Below are positions 6,818 through 8,329 of a stretch of 8,329 nt of DNA, one piece after another. A model generated the notes under the pieces. That model had not been told where the DNA came from. It worked only from the letters and a program-made list of their open reading frames with translations, and made no database searches. This DNA comes from Burkholderiales bacterium RIFCSPHIGHO2_12_FULL_61_11. GTDB lineage: Bacteria; Pseudomonadota; Gammaproteobacteria; Burkholderiales; Burkholderiaceae_C. Every line of letters begins with the position of its first letter. Position 1 is the first letter of the stretch. The translations under genes and the position numbers were made by a program. The stretch covers positions 1 to 8,329 of the forward strand of contig MERZ01000083.1 in assembly GCA_001770785.1 (NCBI GenBank). Reading direction: 5' to 3'.

Positions 6818-7570
6818 CTAGCGGGAAGCGGCGTAATAACGGACGGATTTCTCTGCCCATGCAAGAACTCCGTTGATGGCGAATGCGAAGGCAAAAATTA
6901 CCAGCACAACCGCCCAGAAATGCTCCATCAGGAAATGAGACAGATAGATGTCAAACAGGGTTCCGAAACCCACGACCGACACGAGTAACTGGCCGATGAT
7001 CACGCCCTTTACCGCCCGGATCAGTCCCAGGCGAATGCCCGCAATGATTTCTGGCAGGGCTGACCAGATGTAGATGTGAACAAATCTTTGGTACAGGGAT
7101 GCGCCAAAACTCTTGCTCATCTCAACCAATGACGGGGTGATGTCCTTCACGCCAGCCCGGGCATTCAACATCACGATCCAAACGGCAAATAGCACGACCG
7201 TCAGGATGATCGTGGTTTCGCCGATACCCGCAAGAACCATGATGACCGGAACCAGTGCAGACAGCGGGGCAGACAAAAACACATTGACCCACGGCAGCAA
7301 CAAGCCATCTGCCAGCTTTGATCGGCCCATCAGCACACCCAGCGGTATGCCGACGCATAGCGAAATCATGCTACCAATGAAAAAGGCCTTGCCCGTAATG
7401 GCCAAGGCATCGATGAACGACTTGGTCGGCACGATTTCAATAATTCGGTAGGCGATGGCGCTAAGCGGCGGCAGTATGAGTTTTGCATCCGTGTGCCCCA
7501 TGATTTCCCACAGAATGGCCCAAAGAATGAGCGAAAAAAACAAGGGGATTCGGTGACCGGCGATATTCAT
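6818..7570 (-). CDS. ABC transporter inner-membrane permease, nitrate/sulfonate/taurine (SsuC/TauC) type
   Basis: A 250-residue hydrophobic protein with about six membrane helices, among them residues 9-24, 60-81, 103-117, 119-135 and 217-237. The cytoplasmic coupling loop (EAA loop) spans about 150-184: E150, S154-F155-G156-A157-S158, then A171-L172-P173 and G178-I179-R180. This is the BPD_transp_1 pattern that docks on the ATPase. Family members usually move sulfonates, taurine, nitrate, thiamine precursors or aromatic acids, and function as a dimer with two ATPase subunits and a periplasmic binding protein. The start is ATG at 7570 with AGGGA 5 nt upstream. A TTG at 7585 that overlaps the ATPase stop would add five residues but lacks its own spacing to a Shine-Dalgarno. 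The gap to the ATPase stop is 11 nt, so translation is probably coupled. The substrate cannot be assigned. Confidence 0.93.
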   Translation of the reverse strand: MNIAGHRIPLFFSLILWAILWEIMGHTDAKLILPPLSAIAYRIIEIVPTKSFIDALAITGKAFFIGSMISLCVGIPLGVLMGRSKLADGLLLPWVNVFLSAPLSALVPVIMVLAGIGETTIILTVVLFAVWIVMLNARAGVKDITPSLVEMSKSFGASLYQRFVHIYIWSALPEIIAGIRLGLIRAVKGVIIGQLLVSVVGFGTLFDIYLSHFLMEHFWAVVLVIFAFAFAINGVLAWAEKSVRYYAASR

Positions 7571-7573
7571 TTG

Positions 7574-7581
7574 CTTCCCTC
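7574..7581 (-). promoter_or_regulatory. Shine-Dalgarno deciding the permease start
   Basis: GAGGGAAG on the minus strand lies immediately after the ATPase stop (7582-7584) and 3 nt before the ATG at 7568-7570, with core AGGGA 5 nt from it. It supports the ATG over the TTG at 7585. Confidence 0.7.
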
Positions 7582-8329
7582 TCAATCAAGGTACTGCTTC
7601 AAGCTTTGCCAAATGCTTTCGACGGTGTCGAGGTACTCAGGCTGACGCCGGATTTTCTCCGGGTCGACATCGCGTTTGATGTTCGGCTCGATGATGGCGT
7701 GCACGCGGCTGGGCCGGCGATGCAGCAACACAATCCGGTCGGACAAATAGACCGCCTCTTCGATGCTGTGGGTCACGAAAATGAAGGTCTTGCGCTCGTT
7801 GGCAACCAGTTCCAGCATTTCCTCCTGAAATTGGCGTCGTGTTTGCTCGTCTACCGCCGAGAACGGCTCGTCCATCAGCAGGACCTTGGCATTGACCGCC
7901 AGCGCTCGGGCCAGCCCCACGCGCTGACGCATGCCGCCAGACAACTCGTGAGGATATTTTTTCTCGAAGCCTTTCAGGCCCACGCGTTCAATGTAGCGCT
8001 CGGCAACCGACTCGCGGTCGGACCGTGACACACCGCGAAGCTCCAGTCCGAACGCCACATTGCGCAGGGTGTTGGCCCAGGGCATCAGAGCGAAGTCCTG
8101 AAAGACAAAAGCGCGTTCCGGGCCGGGCCCGGTGACCGGCTTGCCTTCCACCAGGACGTCGCCGCTGCTGGCGGGCAGCAAGCCAGCGATGATCTTCAGC
8201 AAGGTTGTTTTCCCGCAGCCGGAGGGCCCGAGCAAGGTTGTCAATTTTCCTTCGGGGAAATCGAGAGAGATGTTGTTCAGTGCCTCCACGCCTCCTGGGT
8301 ATGTCTTGTGAACGTTGCGTACGCTGACA
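7582..8329 (-). CDS. ABC transporter ATP-binding protein, nitrate/sulfonate/taurine (SsuB/TauB) type (partial, N-terminus beyond window edge)
   Basis: This is the cytoplasmic ATPase powering the adjacent permease. The visible 248 residues hold every nucleotide-binding element: Walker A GPSGCGKTT at 34-42 (K40), Q-loop VFQDFALMPW at 75-84 (Q77), signature LSGGMRQR at 129-136, Walker B VLLMDEP at 149-155 (D153, E154), D-loop SAVD at 157-160 and H-loop FVTHS at 184-188 (H187). The QDxxLxPW form of the Q-loop is typical of the SsuB/TauB/NrtD branch. The reading frame stays open past the GTG at 8289 to the window edge and encodes VSVRNVHKTYPGGVEAL, the usual first strand of ABC ATPases, so 8289 is an internal valine and the true start lies outside; probably only a few residues are missing. 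The stop (TGA 7582-7584) lies 11 nt before the permease ATG. Confidence 0.95.
   Translation of the reverse strand, partial: VSVRNVHKTYPGGVEALNNISLDFPEGKLTTLLGPSGCGKTTLLKIIAGLLPASSGDVLVEGKPVTGPGPERAFVFQDFALMPWANTLRNVAFGLELRGVSRSDRESVAERYIERVGLKGFEKKYPHELSGGMRQRVGLARALAVNAKVLLMDEPFSAVDEQTRRQFQEEMLELVANERKTFIFVTHSIEEAVYLSDRIVLLHRRPSRVHAIIEPNIKRDVDPEKIRRQPEYLDTVESIWQSLKQYLD

Noticed and set aside
6790..6894. N-terminal extension of the FAH-family hydrolase to an ATG at 6894
   Set aside because: The added residues overlap the end of the permease gene, do not resemble the family, and a usable Shine-Dalgarno precedes the ATG at 6789.

Overview
All confident genes in this window lie on the minus strand, so gene order is read from high to low coordinates. 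The protein sequences, above all ClpS and ClpA, look betaproteobacterial. I would place the organism in Burkholderiales, probably near Comamonadaceae (Rhodoferax/Polaromonas-like). This is a judgement from remembered family resemblance, not from a search. Coding is dense, moderately GC-rich, with Shine-Dalgarno sequences before most genes.

Right part (8329 to about 5905): a transport and catabolic operon. It runs from an ABC ATPase of the nitrate/sulfonate/taurine type (cut by the window edge), through its inner-membrane permease (11-nt gap), to a fumarylacetoacetate hydrolase (FAH) family enzyme (28-nt gap). A strong hairpin terminator at 5911-5954, able to work in both directions, closes it. 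The periplasmic binding protein that would complete the transporter is not in the window. The likely theme is uptake of an organic acid or aromatic-derived anion, with the FAH-family enzyme acting on a ring-cleavage product or similar beta-dicarbonyl acid.

Middle part (5695 to 1606): two signalling genes. The first is an 896-residue fusion of a CheB methylesterase domain, a CheR methyltransferase domain, a PAS-like segment, a ten-heptad coiled coil and a C-terminal PAS domain. It has no receiver domain and no kinase domain. The second is a 393-residue protein with two PAS domains followed by a HisKA-like helix pair. There the phosphoacceptor His of the usual S-H-D-L-R-A-P motif is Asp, and the protein stops before any ATPase domain. 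Together they look like a chemosensory-type fusion and a kinase-dead sensor partner. This is the most unusual part of the window.

Left part (1538 to 1): clpS, the N-recognin adaptor, followed by clpA, the AAA+ unfoldase of the ClpAP protease. The window ends inside the first ATPase module of ClpA. This is a normal housekeeping pair, here with the PAS gene only 67 nt upstream of clpS.

I saw no tRNA, rRNA, CRISPR array, insertion sequence or phage gene. The only long gene-free stretch is 5696-6087, which holds the terminator, two short perfect inverted repeats and a short unassigned open segment.
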